DNA from: Xanthomonas sp. Leaf148
GTDB lineage: Bacteria > Pseudomonadota > Gammaproteobacteria > Xanthomonadales > Xanthomonadaceae
Direction of reading: 5' to 3'
Assembly: GCF_001423585.1 (NCBI RefSeq)
Contig: NZ_LMOP01000008.1
Coordinates: 1,111,323-1,175,322, forward strand
DNA: 64,000 nt
In this document: piece by piece, positions 9,594 through 19,335 of the stretch
Layout of the letters: each line of letters opens with the position of its first letter
Position numbering within the stretch: the stretch's first letter is position 1
The notes under the pieces: generated by a model
What the model saw: only the letters and a program-made list of their open reading frames with translations
Told to the model about the DNA's origin: nothing
Databases searched by the model: none
Made by a program: the position numbers and the translations under genes

Positions 9594-10775
9594 ATGCCCC
9601 GCCACTTGGTTTGGCTGTTTGCTGTCGCAAGCGGACTGAGCGTGGCAAATGTCTATTACGCTCAGCCGCTGCTCGACGCGCTGGCCAGAGATTTTGGCAT
9701 CAGCTATGCGGCGATTGGCGGGGTCATTACAGCCACTCAAATCGGTTGTGCGCTGGCATTGTTGCTGCTGGTGCCGCTAGGCGACTTGGTCAATCGTCGT
9801 CGCCTGATGTCGATGCAGCTCCTGGCGCTGGTGATCGCACTTGCCGTTGTGAGCATGGCGCGATCTGCGCCTGCACTGCTGGTAGGCATGCTCGTCGTAG
9901 GCTTATTGGGCACAGCGATGACGCAGGGACTGATTGCCTATGCGGCCACTGCCGCCGCGCCCCATGAGCGGGGCCGCGTGGTCGGCGCAGCGCAAGGTGG
10001 TGTGTTCATTGGCCTGTTATTGGCGCGGGTGTTTGCCGGTGGTGTAAGCGATTTGGCCGGCTGGCGCGGAGTGTATTTCTGCGCTGCTTTGCTGATGGTT
10101 GCGATTGCATTGCCGTTGTGGCGGTCGCTGCCAGATTTGCCGTCGACGTCCCGGACGATGACGTACCCGCGTTTGATCGTTTCGATGCTGACGCTGCTGC
10201 GCCGGGAAAGGATCTTGCAAGTGCGCGGCATGCTGGCGCTGTTGATGTTCGCCGCATTCAATATCTTTTGGAGTGCGCTGGTGCTGCCGTTGAGCATGCC
10301 GCCTTACCGCTTCTCTCATACGGTCATCGGTGCATTCGGTCTGGTCGGTGTGGTGGGTGCCTTGGTCGCTGCGCGCGCTGGACAATGGGCGGACCAGGGC
10401 CATGCGCAGCGCACCAGTGCAGTAGCGCTCACGGTGCTGCTGCTGGCTTGGTGGCCGCTGTCGCTGATGGAATGGTCATTGTGGGCGCTGGTCATTGGCA
10501 TCGTGCTGCTCGACATGGGCGGGCAAGCGCTACATGTCACGAACCAAAGCTTGATCTTCCGCACCAGGCCTGAGGCGCACAGTCGGTTGGTTGGCCTCTA
10601 CATGCTGTTCTATGCCGTCGGCAGCGGACTGGGTGCAATCGGCGCGACGGTCGCCTATGCCCGAGCAGGTTGGCAGGGTGTGTGCGTGCTAGGCGCGGCA
10701 GTCAGTCTTTTTGCACTGCTGTTCTGGTGGGCGACAAGGTGGGGCGATACCAACATTGCGGGCGTCGAGTCCTGA
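9594..10775 (+). CDS. MFS transporter (YbcL/NepI-like drug/sugar efflux type)
   Basis: A 393-residue, 12-helix permease from ATG 9594 (MPRHLVWLFAVASGLSVANV). A TTG at 9513 would add 27 residues without membrane character. It has the early YYAQPLLDALA segment, the loop 2-3 motif PLGDLVNRRRLM and the ERGRVVGAAQGG region typical of the DHA1 family in which many members export drugs or metabolites. Divergent HxlR regulator suggests induction by the exported compound. The substrate is unknown. Confidence 0.85.
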   Translation: MPRHLVWLFAVASGLSVANVYYAQPLLDALARDFGISYAAIGGVITATQIGCALALLLLVPLGDLVNRRRLMSMQLLALVIALAVVSMARSAPALLVGMLVVGLLGTAMTQGLIAYAATAAAPHERGRVVGAAQGGVFIGLLLARVFAGGVSDLAGWRGVYFCAALLMVAIALPLWRSLPDLPSTSRTMTYPRLIVSMLTLLRRERILQVRGMLALLMFAAFNIFWSALVLPLSMPPYRFSHTVIGAFGLVGVVGALVAARAGQWADQGHAQRTSAVALTVLLLAWWPLSLMEWSLWALVIGIVLLDMGGQALHVTNQSLIFRTRPEAHSRLVGLYMLFYAVGSGLGAIGATVAYARAGWQGVCVLGAAVSLFALLFWWATRWGDTNIAGVES

Positions 10776-10962
10776 TCGGGGCCATTTCTCGCGCACGTTC
10801 GCGGGCATGGCGCAGCGCATTGAATCGAGAGCACGCATGTCGAAAGATGCTGGATTCGCCGGACGATGTCTCGACGTGATCTTGGCTTGGCACGGGCCCA
10901 TCAGCACTGACGAACCAAGCAAAAAAAAAACGTCCAAGGCGCTGGCAGTTGAGTACGCTTGT

Positions 10963-11367
10963 CTAACGGCCGCCCTGAAACTTGAATGTGAAACGAGCAA
11001 CGGATGCTGGGACGGCCTTCCCACTGATGGGCAAAGGTGTTGCGTCCACCAGCGTCAACATGCCATCGGCCACAGGGACCGGAATACCCAACGTAAGGTC
11101 GACTTGCGTGGACCAGCCGCCGCCAAACACGGTCGCCCTGACAATTATCCGTCCAGCGTGGATGCATTGAACGTTGGCCGGGCAACGGCTGTCCTCAATG
11201 ACGCGGTCGGGGCGCACCCTGGGGCCGTCGACGGCTGCAATCTCTCCCAGCCGCACAGGCCCTTCAACGGGGTGATTAGTACCGGCGCCCGACGCCATGC
11301 ACCCAGCAAGTGAGAGGACAAACAGTGGTGCAAACGTCAAAGCGCGGAGGGGGCGACTATGTTTCAT
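10963..11367 (-). CDS. Putative lipoprotein, function unknown
   Basis: A 134-residue product from ATG 11367. A basic N-terminus and hydrophobic stretch (MKHSRPLRALTFAPLFVLSL) end in the lipobox LAGC (about residues 21-24), so it should be lipid-anchored. The mature part contains a cysteine pair (DSRCPANVQCIHAG) and an Ig-like beta-rich sequence. Similar short lipoproteins with an RCP..VQCIWAG-type segment occur in many proteobacteria without assigned function. A run of ten A's at 10921-10930 lies downstream and may mark a weak terminator. Confidence 0.75.
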   Translation of the reverse strand: MKHSRPLRALTFAPLFVLSLAGCMASGAGTNHPVEGPVRLGEIAAVDGPRVRPDRVIEDSRCPANVQCIHAGRIIVRATVFGGGWSTQVDLTLGIPVPVADGMLTLVDATPLPISGKAVPASVARFTFKFQGGR

Positions 11368-11660
11368 GGCGATGTTCCTGCTCACATGGCTTGGAGGCGC
11401 AGACGCCTGCCCTGGATCGTCATCTGCGGGGTGGGGCAATAGAACTCCACTTAGCGCGCCGCTTGGAATCAGGAGGGGCATTGCATGCGTGGAGTGCTTG
11501 AACTCATCGTCCGCCAGGCGTGCTCAATGTTGCAAGCTGCGCGTTGACCTCAAGGGTTTGGTCGCTTTGCAGGGTGCCCAAGTTCAGGGACACGTTGTTA
11601 TCGAGTTACCAGGGACGGTGTCCGCTAGTATCGCGATGTCTCGTCCACTGAAAACATCTC

Positions 11661-12953
11661 ATGCCGATCCCCCGTCTTACCGCTGTATTCCTCGCCGCAT
11701 CGACCGCTGCGATAGCGGGCACGACGCACGCAGAGACGTGGATCGTCCGCACCGATTTATGGGGAAATCCCGCGTTTTCGAACCTCTCAATTGATCGAAC
11801 GGGAAACCGGATCAGCGGCGACCTGGACGGCGACACGATCGACGGTGGCGCTAGCGGCGATCGGTTGACGCTGACTGCGACCGATCGCCAGCAGCGCACG
11901 TCGCGCTACGTCCTGCGCCTCAAGGGCAAGGAGCTGACCGGCACGACGGAGGGGCCGGACACCAACGATCCCGCCGCGCGCGCCACCCATGCGGTGACGG
12001 GCTGGCGTGTGCCCGATCGCGATGGCGGACCGCGCACGGTGGAGTTCAGCCCGACCGACTATTCCAACACGTGGAATGCTGATCGCAAACCGGTGCTGAT
12101 CGTCTGGCCGGGAGATACGATCCACACGACGACGGTCGATTCCGGCGGAGTCGACGCGCAGGGAAAAACCAGGGCGCTGTTCGGAAATCCGCAGACCGGC
12201 CCGTTCTTCGTCGCAGGCGCACAGCCCGGCGATACGCTGGCGGTGCATATCCGCCGCCTGAAGCTCAACCGCGACTGGGCCGACAGCCTCGACACGATCG
12301 TTGGGCGTGCGCTCGGTACAGCGTTGGTGCCGGAAGCCGCCGCCCTGGGTAAGCCGGTCAAGTGGCGGCTAGACCGCGAGACGGGGCGTGCACGTCCTGA
12401 AAACGCGACCGGCCCGCTCGCCGGCTACTCGGTGCCAATAAAGCCGATGCTCGGCGGCATGGCGGTCGCGCCGGGCTTCGGGATGCCGGCAATCTCGACC
12501 GGGGACACGGGACGCTTCGGAGGGAATATGGACTTCAACGAAGTGGTGGAAGGCAACACCGTCTACCTGCCCGTGCAGCAACCCGGCGCGCTGCTCTATT
12601 TCGGCGACGCCCATGCGCTTCAGGGGGACGGCGAGACGACGCAATATGCGCTGGAAACGTCGATGGACGTGACCGTCACTGTTGACCTTATCAAGGGGCG
12701 CAGCGTGTCGATGCCACGGGTCGAGTCGCCAACCCAGATCATGGTGCTGGGTCAGGCGGGATCGCTCGACGAGGCGCTGAAGTCCGCTAGTACCGGCATG
12801 GTCCAGTGGCTCCAGCAGGATTACGGGCTGACGCTTTCGCAGAGCGCGCAGGTGCTGGGCACAGCGCTGCACTACAGCATCCCGAACCTGGCCGGCCGCA
12901 GCGTGGGAGTAGCGGCAAAGATCGACAAGGCCCTGTTGCCGGCCAAACCATGA
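11661..12953 (+). CDS. Periplasmic acetamidase/formamidase family protein
   Basis: A 430-residue protein with a signal peptide (MPIPRLTAVFLAASTAAIAG, cleavage near THA-ET). After an N-terminal beta-rich segment (about 25-100) the FmdA/AmdA domain begins, with FGGNMDFNEVVEGNTVYLPV and YFGDAHALQGDGE (about residues 287-325), the signature of this amidase fold that hydrolyses formamide or acetamide to ammonia. Relatives with an export signal are common and their substrates are untested. It stands alone, transcribed away from the lipoprotein gene. Confidence 0.88.
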   Translation: MPIPRLTAVFLAASTAAIAGTTHAETWIVRTDLWGNPAFSNLSIDRTGNRISGDLDGDTIDGGASGDRLTLTATDRQQRTSRYVLRLKGKELTGTTEGPDTNDPAARATHAVTGWRVPDRDGGPRTVEFSPTDYSNTWNADRKPVLIVWPGDTIHTTTVDSGGVDAQGKTRALFGNPQTGPFFVAGAQPGDTLAVHIRRLKLNRDWADSLDTIVGRALGTALVPEAAALGKPVKWRLDRETGRARPENATGPLAGYSVPIKPMLGGMAVAPGFGMPAISTGDTGRFGGNMDFNEVVEGNTVYLPVQQPGALLYFGDAHALQGDGETTQYALETSMDVTVTVDLIKGRSVSMPRVESPTQIMVLGQAGSLDEALKSASTGMVQWLQQDYGLTLSQSAQVLGTALHYSIPNLAGRSVGVAAKIDKALLPAKP

Positions 12954-13304
12954 ACCGATGGGGCAGGGTGGAGTTCCGTCCCCACTGAACACACTCATCT
13001 GAGATGGCCGCGCTGCGCTGTTGGTTGCGATGCACGTTGTGCGTATCGGGGCCTTGCAACGTCATCGCGCAAGGGCCGCGGCATGCATGTGGTTCGGTTT
13101 AGTTGCGACAGCGCTGGCCGACGGCGTCGTTGCATTTCAGTACGTGCTGATGGAGACCGCCTGATAGGCGCTTGGCGCTATTCCGATGTCTCGACGCGGA
13201 CGCGTTGGCGATAAGGGCGCCGCCCGACGCCGATTTCAGTGCCGTTCGGGATCGGCGGTCTAGCGTTCGCAGCGCACGGATGTCCGTGTATTCCGGATGC
13301 TGTC
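12954..13304. other. Gene-free stretch
   Basis: About 350 bp between the amidase and the STN-domain gene. Short open frames overlap here but none has a ribosome site or recognisable product. I see no repeat or hairpin. Confidence 0.4.
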
Positions 13305-13850
13305 ATGTCTGTCGCACGCAATCGTTTGCCTTCGATCATCGTTGCATTGGGTGCCATCATTTGTGCGGCGCCGGTATTTGCGGCCTGCCAGCCCGGGCCG
13401 TTTGCTGTCTCGCTGCCTGCGCAGCGCCTCGACGAGCGTTTGCAGGAGTTGGCCCACGTCACCGGATGCGCGGTGGAAGTGGATCCGTCACTGTTGCAAG
13501 GCAAGCGTGCCGCTGGACTGACCGGGTCCTTGACCGCCGATCAGGCCTTCATTGAATCGGTGCGTGGCAGTGGCCTCGAAGCCGGGCCGGCCGATGACCA
13601 TTGGCGGGTCAATCAGGCGCAGCAACTGTATTTTGCCGAGCGGGTAGAGACCTTGCGTAGCGCGATTGCGGATGCGCGCAAGAGCAAGTCGATGACGCCC
13701 GTACGCGCGAAAAAACTGACGGAGTACCTGTCAAAGATTGCTGCGGACGTTCCTAAGCTTGTACGCGAGCAAGGTTTTCTCAGTGCGGCAGAGCGAGCTT
13801 CGTATGGGCGCATGCTGAAGGATGTGGAGCAGTCGTTAGAGAAGGTGTGA
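13305..13850 (+). CDS. Secreted STN-domain protein, orphan
   Basis: A 181-residue product from ATG 13305. A signal peptide (MSVARNRLPSIIVALGAIIC..., ending VFA-A) precedes an STN (secretin/TonB short N-terminal) domain: the FAVSLPAQRLDERLQELAHV segment, VEVDPSLLQG and GLTGSLTADQAFIESVRGSG (about residues 30-98). STN domains normally sit at the N-terminus of TonB receptors or secretins and contact anti-sigma factors. Here the domain is followed by an unrelated helical, lysine-rich tail of about 75 residues, with no FecR, sigma factor or receptor next to it. Confidence 0.8.
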   Translation: MSVARNRLPSIIVALGAIICAAPVFAACQPGPFAVSLPAQRLDERLQELAHVTGCAVEVDPSLLQGKRAAGLTGSLTADQAFIESVRGSGLEAGPADDHWRVNQAQQLYFAERVETLRSAIADARKSKSMTPVRAKKLTEYLSKIAADVPKLVREQGFLSAAERASYGRMLKDVEQSLEKV

Positions 13851-14394
13851 ACAACTTACGGCGTTGCGAGTGAAATGAAATTTCGTTGGATCCAGGCGCT
13901 CACCCTGCTGAAAATCAACCACTGCCGCTTAGTCTCGGTGGCCTAGGTTGTTGGTCGAACACGCATTGAAGAGTTGTTCAGAGGTTCCATAGTGCGGTGA
14001 TTCATTGCAACGATGAGGTGTGACTTGGCAACTTTCGTCAGGCCGATTCACCGAGTTTTTGATTCAGGGATGGGTGGGACCTATTGCATGTGCAGGCGCA
14101 GTCTCTGGCAGCACGGTGGCGGACCCAGCCCGATTTCAAGATGAGTGGCGATCGGTTCGGCGCACCCTGATGGGACCTTTTCAACCCGTGTCGCAGGCGT
14201 GCCGCGCTGCGGGTGATCCCAGGCAGTTCTTCCCTATCGCTTCGATATGTGGTGTCAATGACATCGATTGCAGGCTTGCAATCGATACAAAAAGTGCGCC
14301 ACAGCTTCGTCTTTTTCTTCCGCAGGGTCAGGAACCTCCTGATTGAGAACGCGTCCCATGACGACCATAGTGACTGCATCATTGAGCGGACACC
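13851..14394. other. Gene-free or low-support stretch
   Basis: About 540 bp. A 108-codon frame (14020-14346) and an antisense 195-codon frame overlap here, but neither shows a family motif, membrane pattern or good start. I treat the stretch as noncoding or decayed. Confidence 0.4.
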
Positions 14395-14787
14395 ATGAAG
14401 ACTACTCACTCCCAGCTGGTTGGTGCTTTGATCAAAGGCATGCGTCGCGCCGAATCTGCGCGTGTCGCCTCGATTGCCTATCGCACCGGGGGGGCGGATC
14501 AGACGCATGTGTGTGGTACGCCGGACGATGCCAGCAAGGTGATTGAGATGTTCAAGCTCGATGCCGACCAGGTCCGCCAGATCGGACTGGTTGGGGTCGA
14601 GGAGCTGGGCGAGGCGGTCTGTCACGCGTGGTCGATCAACGCCGGGCAGCTAGACCGGGTGGTGCAGTGGTTCACCGCCCCCAGGGTGGAATTTGTCGGC
14701 AAACACTGCAGCGAGCTGATCCGGGCAGGCCGCATTGGGCCGGTGCTGACCATGGCCCGGGAGCACGCCTTGCTGCGTCATCGCTGA
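14395..14787 (+). CDS. Hypothetical protein, 130 residues
   Basis: An open frame MKTTHSQLVGALIKGMRRAE... with a balanced, globular composition and a plausible ATG, ending just before the H-NS-like gene on the same strand. The central part (DASKVIEMFKLDADQVRQIG) is helical. I recognise no domain. It could be a real Xanthomonas-specific protein, but the ribosome site is weak. Confidence 0.5.
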   Translation: MKTTHSQLVGALIKGMRRAESARVASIAYRTGGADQTHVCGTPDDASKVIEMFKLDADQVRQIGLVGVEELGEAVCHAWSINAGQLDRVVQWFTAPRVEFVGKHCSELIRAGRIGPVLTMAREHALLRHR

Positions 14788-14875
14788 GCGCCAGCAGACC
14801 CGGTGTGGGCTGGGCGCTTTACGCTAGACGGCGTAGGGGCAATACTCGCTGACCCGTCCAACCTTAGTTTCGTCA

Positions 14876-15268
14876 ATGCGCCAGGTTCCGCCCGCTTCAC
14901 CCTCTGCCGCCGCCAAAGCCCAATTGCTGGAAGAGCTGCGCAAGCTTGAGCAGGAAGAGGCGCAGCTCAAATATGCCCAGACCCTGGAAGCCTTTGACCA
15001 GGTCGTCGAGGTGCTGACCCAGTTCGGCGGCCGATTCAACGCAAAGCAGAAATCCCAGATCGCCTCGCTCGCCATGACCGGCAAGTCCAAGGGGCCGCTG
15101 TCGTCCACTGGTGAGGTGGTGGCCAAATACTGGATTCCGCATTCTGGTGAGACCTGGTCCGGCCGTGGCCGCACACCGCGTGTCTTCAAGGCCTGGGAAG
15201 GCACCAGTTCCTACAAGGAATGGAAGTCCAAGCATCCGGACAAGCGTTTCCCGCTCTATCCGGGGTGA
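14876..15268 (+). CDS. H-NS family nucleoid-associated protein
   Basis: A 130-residue protein with an N-terminal coiled-coil oligomerisation region (about residues 14-50, AQLLEELRKLEQEEAQLKYA) and a C-terminal DNA-binding module containing KYWIPHSGETWSGRGRTPRV (about 82-101). This keeps the TWSGRGRTP core that inserts into the AT-rich minor groove. It is the same type as Xanthomonas XrvA-like H-NS proteins. It lies in a loosely packed, accessory-looking region, so it may be a secondary H-NS paralogue that silences transferred DNA. Confidence 0.87.
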   Translation: MRQVPPASPSAAAKAQLLEELRKLEQEEAQLKYAQTLEAFDQVVEVLTQFGGRFNAKQKSQIASLAMTGKSKGPLSSTGEVVAKYWIPHSGETWSGRGRTPRVFKAWEGTSSYKEWKSKHPDKRFPLYPG

Positions 15269-15824
15269 GTTTTTCGCGGATTTGGCGTGCTTGTGGCGTT
15301 CTCAATGCGAGCCGCGTCGGTTAGCTGCGTGCTTACCTACTCGATGCGTGCAGTATTGCGCTGGGGGCGACTGCCGATTCGGCCTTTCGTTTGATCGGTT
15401 GCAGTGAATGCGTGAGCTGACCGGCTCGCGATAAGCGTCGCTGTGGGCGCGAGCGGATGACGCAATCAGAATGTCAGCGGACGTTGGCCGGTAGTGAGAC
15501 GGCGTGTTCGATGTATCGATCGCTAAGCGCCAATCAGCACATAGGTCATGCGCTGCAGATCGCCGTGTTGATCGCCGGAGATCTGCATGCTTCTGCGGAA
15601 ATACCCGGATTCAGACAAGGCACGGCATCGCAGAGTCGACGTATGTCGCGCAGCAAGATTGCAAGCGCGCCCGCGAGTTGGTGCCAGTGCGATCACCCCT
15701 GGCATGACACGGCTGCTCGCCGACACGTCCCACCTCCTCGTTTCGCGAACGAAACACCGCAGCACACCAAAAAGCTCGCCGCCCACCATGCTGGCGGACA
15801 GCGAGCCTGATTACTGCTCAATCG
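15269..15824. other. Gene-free stretch ending in the glgX terminator
   Basis: About 555 bp with overlapping short frames but no protein I can support. The last 40 bp hold the glgX terminator. Confidence 0.45.
15769..15806 (-). terminator. Rho-independent terminator of glgX
   Basis: On the minus strand GGCTCGC...GGCGAGC forms a stem (with an internal bulge) directly followed by TTTTT. It begins about 19 nt after the glgX stop. Confidence 0.65.
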
Positions 15825-17957
15825 TTACTGATCGCTCTTACACTCGAAGACCGACACGCTGCGCGGCGGGGCCAGGAATTCGCTGGCGCCAGCCGGCATC
15901 ATGTCCACTTCCAGCGCTTCATCGGTCGACAGCACCAGCTTCCAATGCACCGGTTCATCAGCGGCAGGCAGGGTGAAGGTCACACCCTCGTGGTAGGCGT
16001 TGATGACGATCAGCAAGGTGTCGTCGTTGGCCAGCTCCTTGACGCCGGAGGTCTGCGCCTTGCCTTCCAGCAGCAGGCCAACCGAGCGTGCACCCGCATC
16101 GGTCCAATGCGCGTCTTCCATTTCGGTGCCGCCTGGATTGAGCCAGGTGAGATCGCGCAGGCCAGCCTCTTCGTTGTATTGCCCATTGAGAAAGCGTCCG
16201 CGCGACAGAATCGGGTAGCGCTTGCGCAGCGCGGTCAATGCCTTGACGAAATCGGTGAGCCGGCCATCGGTCGGGTCGTTTTCCCAATCCAGCCAGGTGA
16301 TCTCGTTGTCCTGACAATAGGTGTTGTTGTTGCCGCCCTGGGATTGCGCACGTTCGTCGCCGCTGAGCATCATCGGCGTGCCTTGCGACAGCAGCAGCGT
16401 CGCAAGCAGATTCTTCATTTGCCGCTCGCGAAGTTGCAGGATGTCGGCGTTGTCGGTCTCGCCTTCTTCGCCGTAGTTGCAGGAGCCATCGTTGGACGAT
16501 CCGTCGCGGTTGTCTTCGCCGTTGTCGATGTTGTGCTTTTCGTTGTAGCTCACCAGATCGCGCAGGGTGAAACCGTCATGCGCGGTGATGAAGTTGACCG
16601 AAGCCCACGGACGGCGGCCGCGGCGATCGAACAGATCGGCCGAGCCGGTGAACCGGGTTGCGAACTCTGCAAGCTTGCCATCCTCGCCCTTCCAGAACTC
16701 GCGCGCGTTGTCGCGGAACTTGTCGTTCCATTCCGACCAGCCCGGCGGGAAATGCCCCACCTGATAGCCGCCCGGGCCGCAGTCCCACGGCTCGGCGATG
16801 AGTTTGACTTCCGATAGCAGCGGATCCTGATTGCACGCATCCAGGAAGCCGCCACGCTGGTCGAAACCGCTCGGCTCGCGGCCAAGAATCGTCGCCAGGT
16901 CGAAGCGGAAACCGTCCACGTGCATTTCGCCGGCCCAGTAGCGCAGCGAATCGTTGACGAACTGGATCACCCGCGAATTGCTCAGGTTCAGCGTATTACC
17001 GGTGCCGGTGTCGTTGATGTAATAGCGCTTGTCTTCGGCAAGCCGGTAATAACTGGCATTGTCGATGCCCTTGAACGACAGGGTCGGCCCCAGCTCGCTG
17101 CCTTCGGCGGTGTGGTTGTAGACCACGTCCAGAATCACTTCCAGACCCTGCTTGTGCATGGCCTTGACCATGTCGCGGAACTCGTCGCGGTGGCCGCTGG
17201 AGAGGTAACGCGACTTCAACGCAAAAAAGCCGATGGTGTTGTAGCCCCAGTAATTGCGCAGGCCCTTGTCCAGCAGATGCTGATCATCCAGATACGCATG
17301 CACCGGCAATAGTTCGACGGCAGTGATGCCCAGGTCCTTGATGTACTGCAGTACCTGCGGCTGGGCGAGACCTGCGAAGGTGCCGCGCACCGCTTCGGGC
17401 ACCTGCTGGTTGCGCATGGTGTAGCCGCGCACGTGGGTTTCGTAGATGACTGTCTCGTTCCACGGCTTGAGCAGGCGCGCATCGTCGCCCCAGTCGTAGG
17501 TGTCTTCGACCACCACGCACTTGGGCATGAACGGCGCACTGTCGCGCTCGTCGAAGCTCAGGTCGCCATCCGGATGACCGACGGTGTAGCCATACAGTTC
17601 GTCGGCCCAGATCAAATCGCCTTCGAGCTCGCGGGCATACGGGTCCAGCAGCAGCTTGTTGTGATTGAAGCGGTGACCTTCGGTCGGCGCGTAGGGGCCG
17701 TGCACACGGTAACCATAGCGCTGGCCCGGCTTGGCATCGGGCAGATAGCCGTGCCAGATTTCGTTGGTGTATTCGGGAAGGTCGACGCGGGTTTCGTTGC
17801 CCTGTTCGTCGAACAGGCACAGTTCCACCCGCGTGGCATGCGCGGAAAACAGCGCGAAATTGATGCCTTTGCCATCGAAGACGGCGCCGCGGGGAAACGG
17901 GCGTCCCTGGCGGATGCGGGAGGGGTTGGCATAGGCCGCGCTTGCTGGACGTCGCAT
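15825..17957 (-). CDS. glgX: Glycogen debranching enzyme GlgX
   Basis: A 710-residue GH13_11 isoamylase-type enzyme that removes short alpha-1,6 branches left by phosphorylase. An N-terminal CBM48 (GAVFDGKGINFALFSAHATR, about 23-42) is followed by the catalytic barrel, with nucleophile Asp in VDGFRFDLA, acid/base Glu in LIAEPWDCG and the third carboxylate in ITAHDGFTLRDL. The DERAQSQGGNNNTYCQD loop is characteristic of GlgX. The frame is open to 18332, but MRRPASAAYANPSRIRQGRP at 17957 is the proper start. Confidence 0.94.
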   Translation of the reverse strand: MRRPASAAYANPSRIRQGRPFPRGAVFDGKGINFALFSAHATRVELCLFDEQGNETRVDLPEYTNEIWHGYLPDAKPGQRYGYRVHGPYAPTEGHRFNHNKLLLDPYARELEGDLIWADELYGYTVGHPDGDLSFDERDSAPFMPKCVVVEDTYDWGDDARLLKPWNETVIYETHVRGYTMRNQQVPEAVRGTFAGLAQPQVLQYIKDLGITAVELLPVHAYLDDQHLLDKGLRNYWGYNTIGFFALKSRYLSSGHRDEFRDMVKAMHKQGLEVILDVVYNHTAEGSELGPTLSFKGIDNASYYRLAEDKRYYINDTGTGNTLNLSNSRVIQFVNDSLRYWAGEMHVDGFRFDLATILGREPSGFDQRGGFLDACNQDPLLSEVKLIAEPWDCGPGGYQVGHFPPGWSEWNDKFRDNAREFWKGEDGKLAEFATRFTGSADLFDRRGRRPWASVNFITAHDGFTLRDLVSYNEKHNIDNGEDNRDGSSNDGSCNYGEEGETDNADILQLRERQMKNLLATLLLSQGTPMMLSGDERAQSQGGNNNTYCQDNEITWLDWENDPTDGRLTDFVKALTALRKRYPILSRGRFLNGQYNEEAGLRDLTWLNPGGTEMEDAHWTDAGARSVGLLLEGKAQTSGVKELANDDTLLIVINAYHEGVTFTLPAADEPVHWKLVLSTDEALEVDMMPAGASEFLAPPRSVSVFECKSDQ

Positions 17958-18459
17958 GGAGAGTCTCGGGTGCGCCGGCATGCCGGCATTGAGGGGACGC
18001 AAGCATTGCGGTTGTTGCTGTGCAAAACGCGTTACGGCGACACGGGTATGGCGTGATGGCGCGCCGCCGAGGCTTCGCACCACGCAGCGCGCTGTGATCT
18101 GGCGCAGCGGCGGCGTTCGCTTGTGGCGACCGTGGCCCCTATCGATCATGGACGAGCACTGCGATGCCGCGTCGGCATGACAATGCGCAGTGGTGAATGC
18201 AGCGCGGCTTCCCGCTGCTTGAGCGCTACGCGTGCGCCCTGCTAGCATCGATCTGGTTGCAGCTGCGCACCCATGCGCGGTTGCAGCACGTGCCGAGGCG
18301 CTATCGCGTCTCCATCCTCGGGGCCGTCGCACACCAGTTCAACCGTTGCGAGCAGCGCACAACGCGCCCGCCCGCGCGGTCGGCCTGCAGACGTACGGGC
18401 TTGGGTCACCTCGTCATCAGACTCCGACAATGTCCAGGCCGCGCCGTGTCCCTGCTGCG
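17958..18459. other. Divergent promoter region glgX / rimK
   Basis: About 500 bp between two divergent starts. An in-frame extension of rimK to 18232 is open but low-complexity and not conserved-looking. No repeat or RNA is visible. Confidence 0.45.
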
Positions 18460-19335
18460 ATGAAAATCGCGATTCTTTCGCGCAACAGCAAGCTGTATTC
18501 GACCCGACGGCTTATCGAGGCCGGTCGCAAGCGTGGCCACACTGTACGTATCCTCGATCCGCTGCGGTGCTATATGCGCATTGCCGCCGATGGCTTCAGC
18601 CTGCACTACAAGGGCAAGCCGATCACCGGCTTCGATGCGGTGATTCCACGCATCGGCGCTTCGGTCACCCGCTATGCCACCGCGGTGCTGCGCCAACTCG
18701 AATTCATGGGCACTTACACGCCCAATCCCTCGGACGCCATCCTGCGTTCGCGCGACAAACTGCGTGCGCATCAATTGCTGGCGGCGCAGGGCATCGACAT
18801 GCCGGTCACTGTGTTCGGCGATAACCCCGACGACACCCAGGACCTGCTCTCCATGCTCGGCCCGCCACCGCATGTGGTGAAGTTGAACGAGGGGGCGCAA
18901 GGCGCCGGAGTGATCCTGACCGAGAAGGCCAGCGCGTCGCGCGGCGTGGTCGAGGCGCTGCGCGGGTTGTATGCCAATTTTATCGTGCAGGAGTTCATTG
19001 GCGAAGCCGAAGGCGCAGACCTGCGCTGCTTCGTGGTCGGCGACCGCGTCGTCGCAGCGATGCGCCGCCAGGCGGCCGAAGGTGATTTCCGTTCCAACCT
19101 GCATCTTGGCGGCACCGCTGCGGTGGCCCAGGCCACCGAGCAGGAGCAGCAGGTGGCGGTCCGTTCGGCGCGCGCGCTGGGCCTGGCGGTGGCCGGCGTC
19201 GACCTCATCCGCTCCAAGCGCGGGCCGCTGGTCCTGGAGGTCAATTCGACCCCTGGCCTTGAGGGCGTGGAAGGCGTTTGTGGCGTGGATGTGGCCGCCA
19301 GCATCATCCAGCATCTTGAGGAATCGGCCCGTTGA
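18460..19335 (+). CDS. rimK: Ribosomal protein S6--L-glutamate ligase RimK
   Basis: A 291-residue ATP-grasp ligase, the exact family length, from ATG 18460 ([20 protein letters not shown]). It shows the ATP-grasp elements [37 protein letters not shown] and the metal-binding [15 protein letters not shown] (about residues 246-261). RimK adds glutamates to the C-terminus of S6 and can make poly-alpha-glutamate. It is monocistronic here. Confidence 0.95.
   Translation: MKIAILSRNSKLYSTRRLIEAGRKRGHTVRILDPLRCYMRIAADGFSLHYKGKPITGFDAVIPRIGASVTRYATAVLRQLEFMGTYTPNPSDAILRSRDKLRAHQLLAAQGIDMPVTVFGDNPDDTQDLLSMLGPPPHVVKLNEGAQGAGVILTEKASASRGVVEALRGLYANFIVQEFIGEAEGADLRCFVVGDRVVAAMRRQAAEGDFRSNLHLGGTAAVAQATEQEQQVAVRSARALGLAVAGVDLIRSKRGPLVLEVNSTPGLEGVEGVCGVDVAASIIQHLEESAR

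Noticed and set aside
8587..10960. Integrated element with attachment sites at tRNA-Gly
   Set aside because: No integrase and no visible repeat of the tRNA 3' end, so only a weak accessory-region remark is kept.
15457..15810. Plus-strand 117-codon frame after the H-NS gene
   Set aside because: It overlaps the glgX terminator and has no family or start support.
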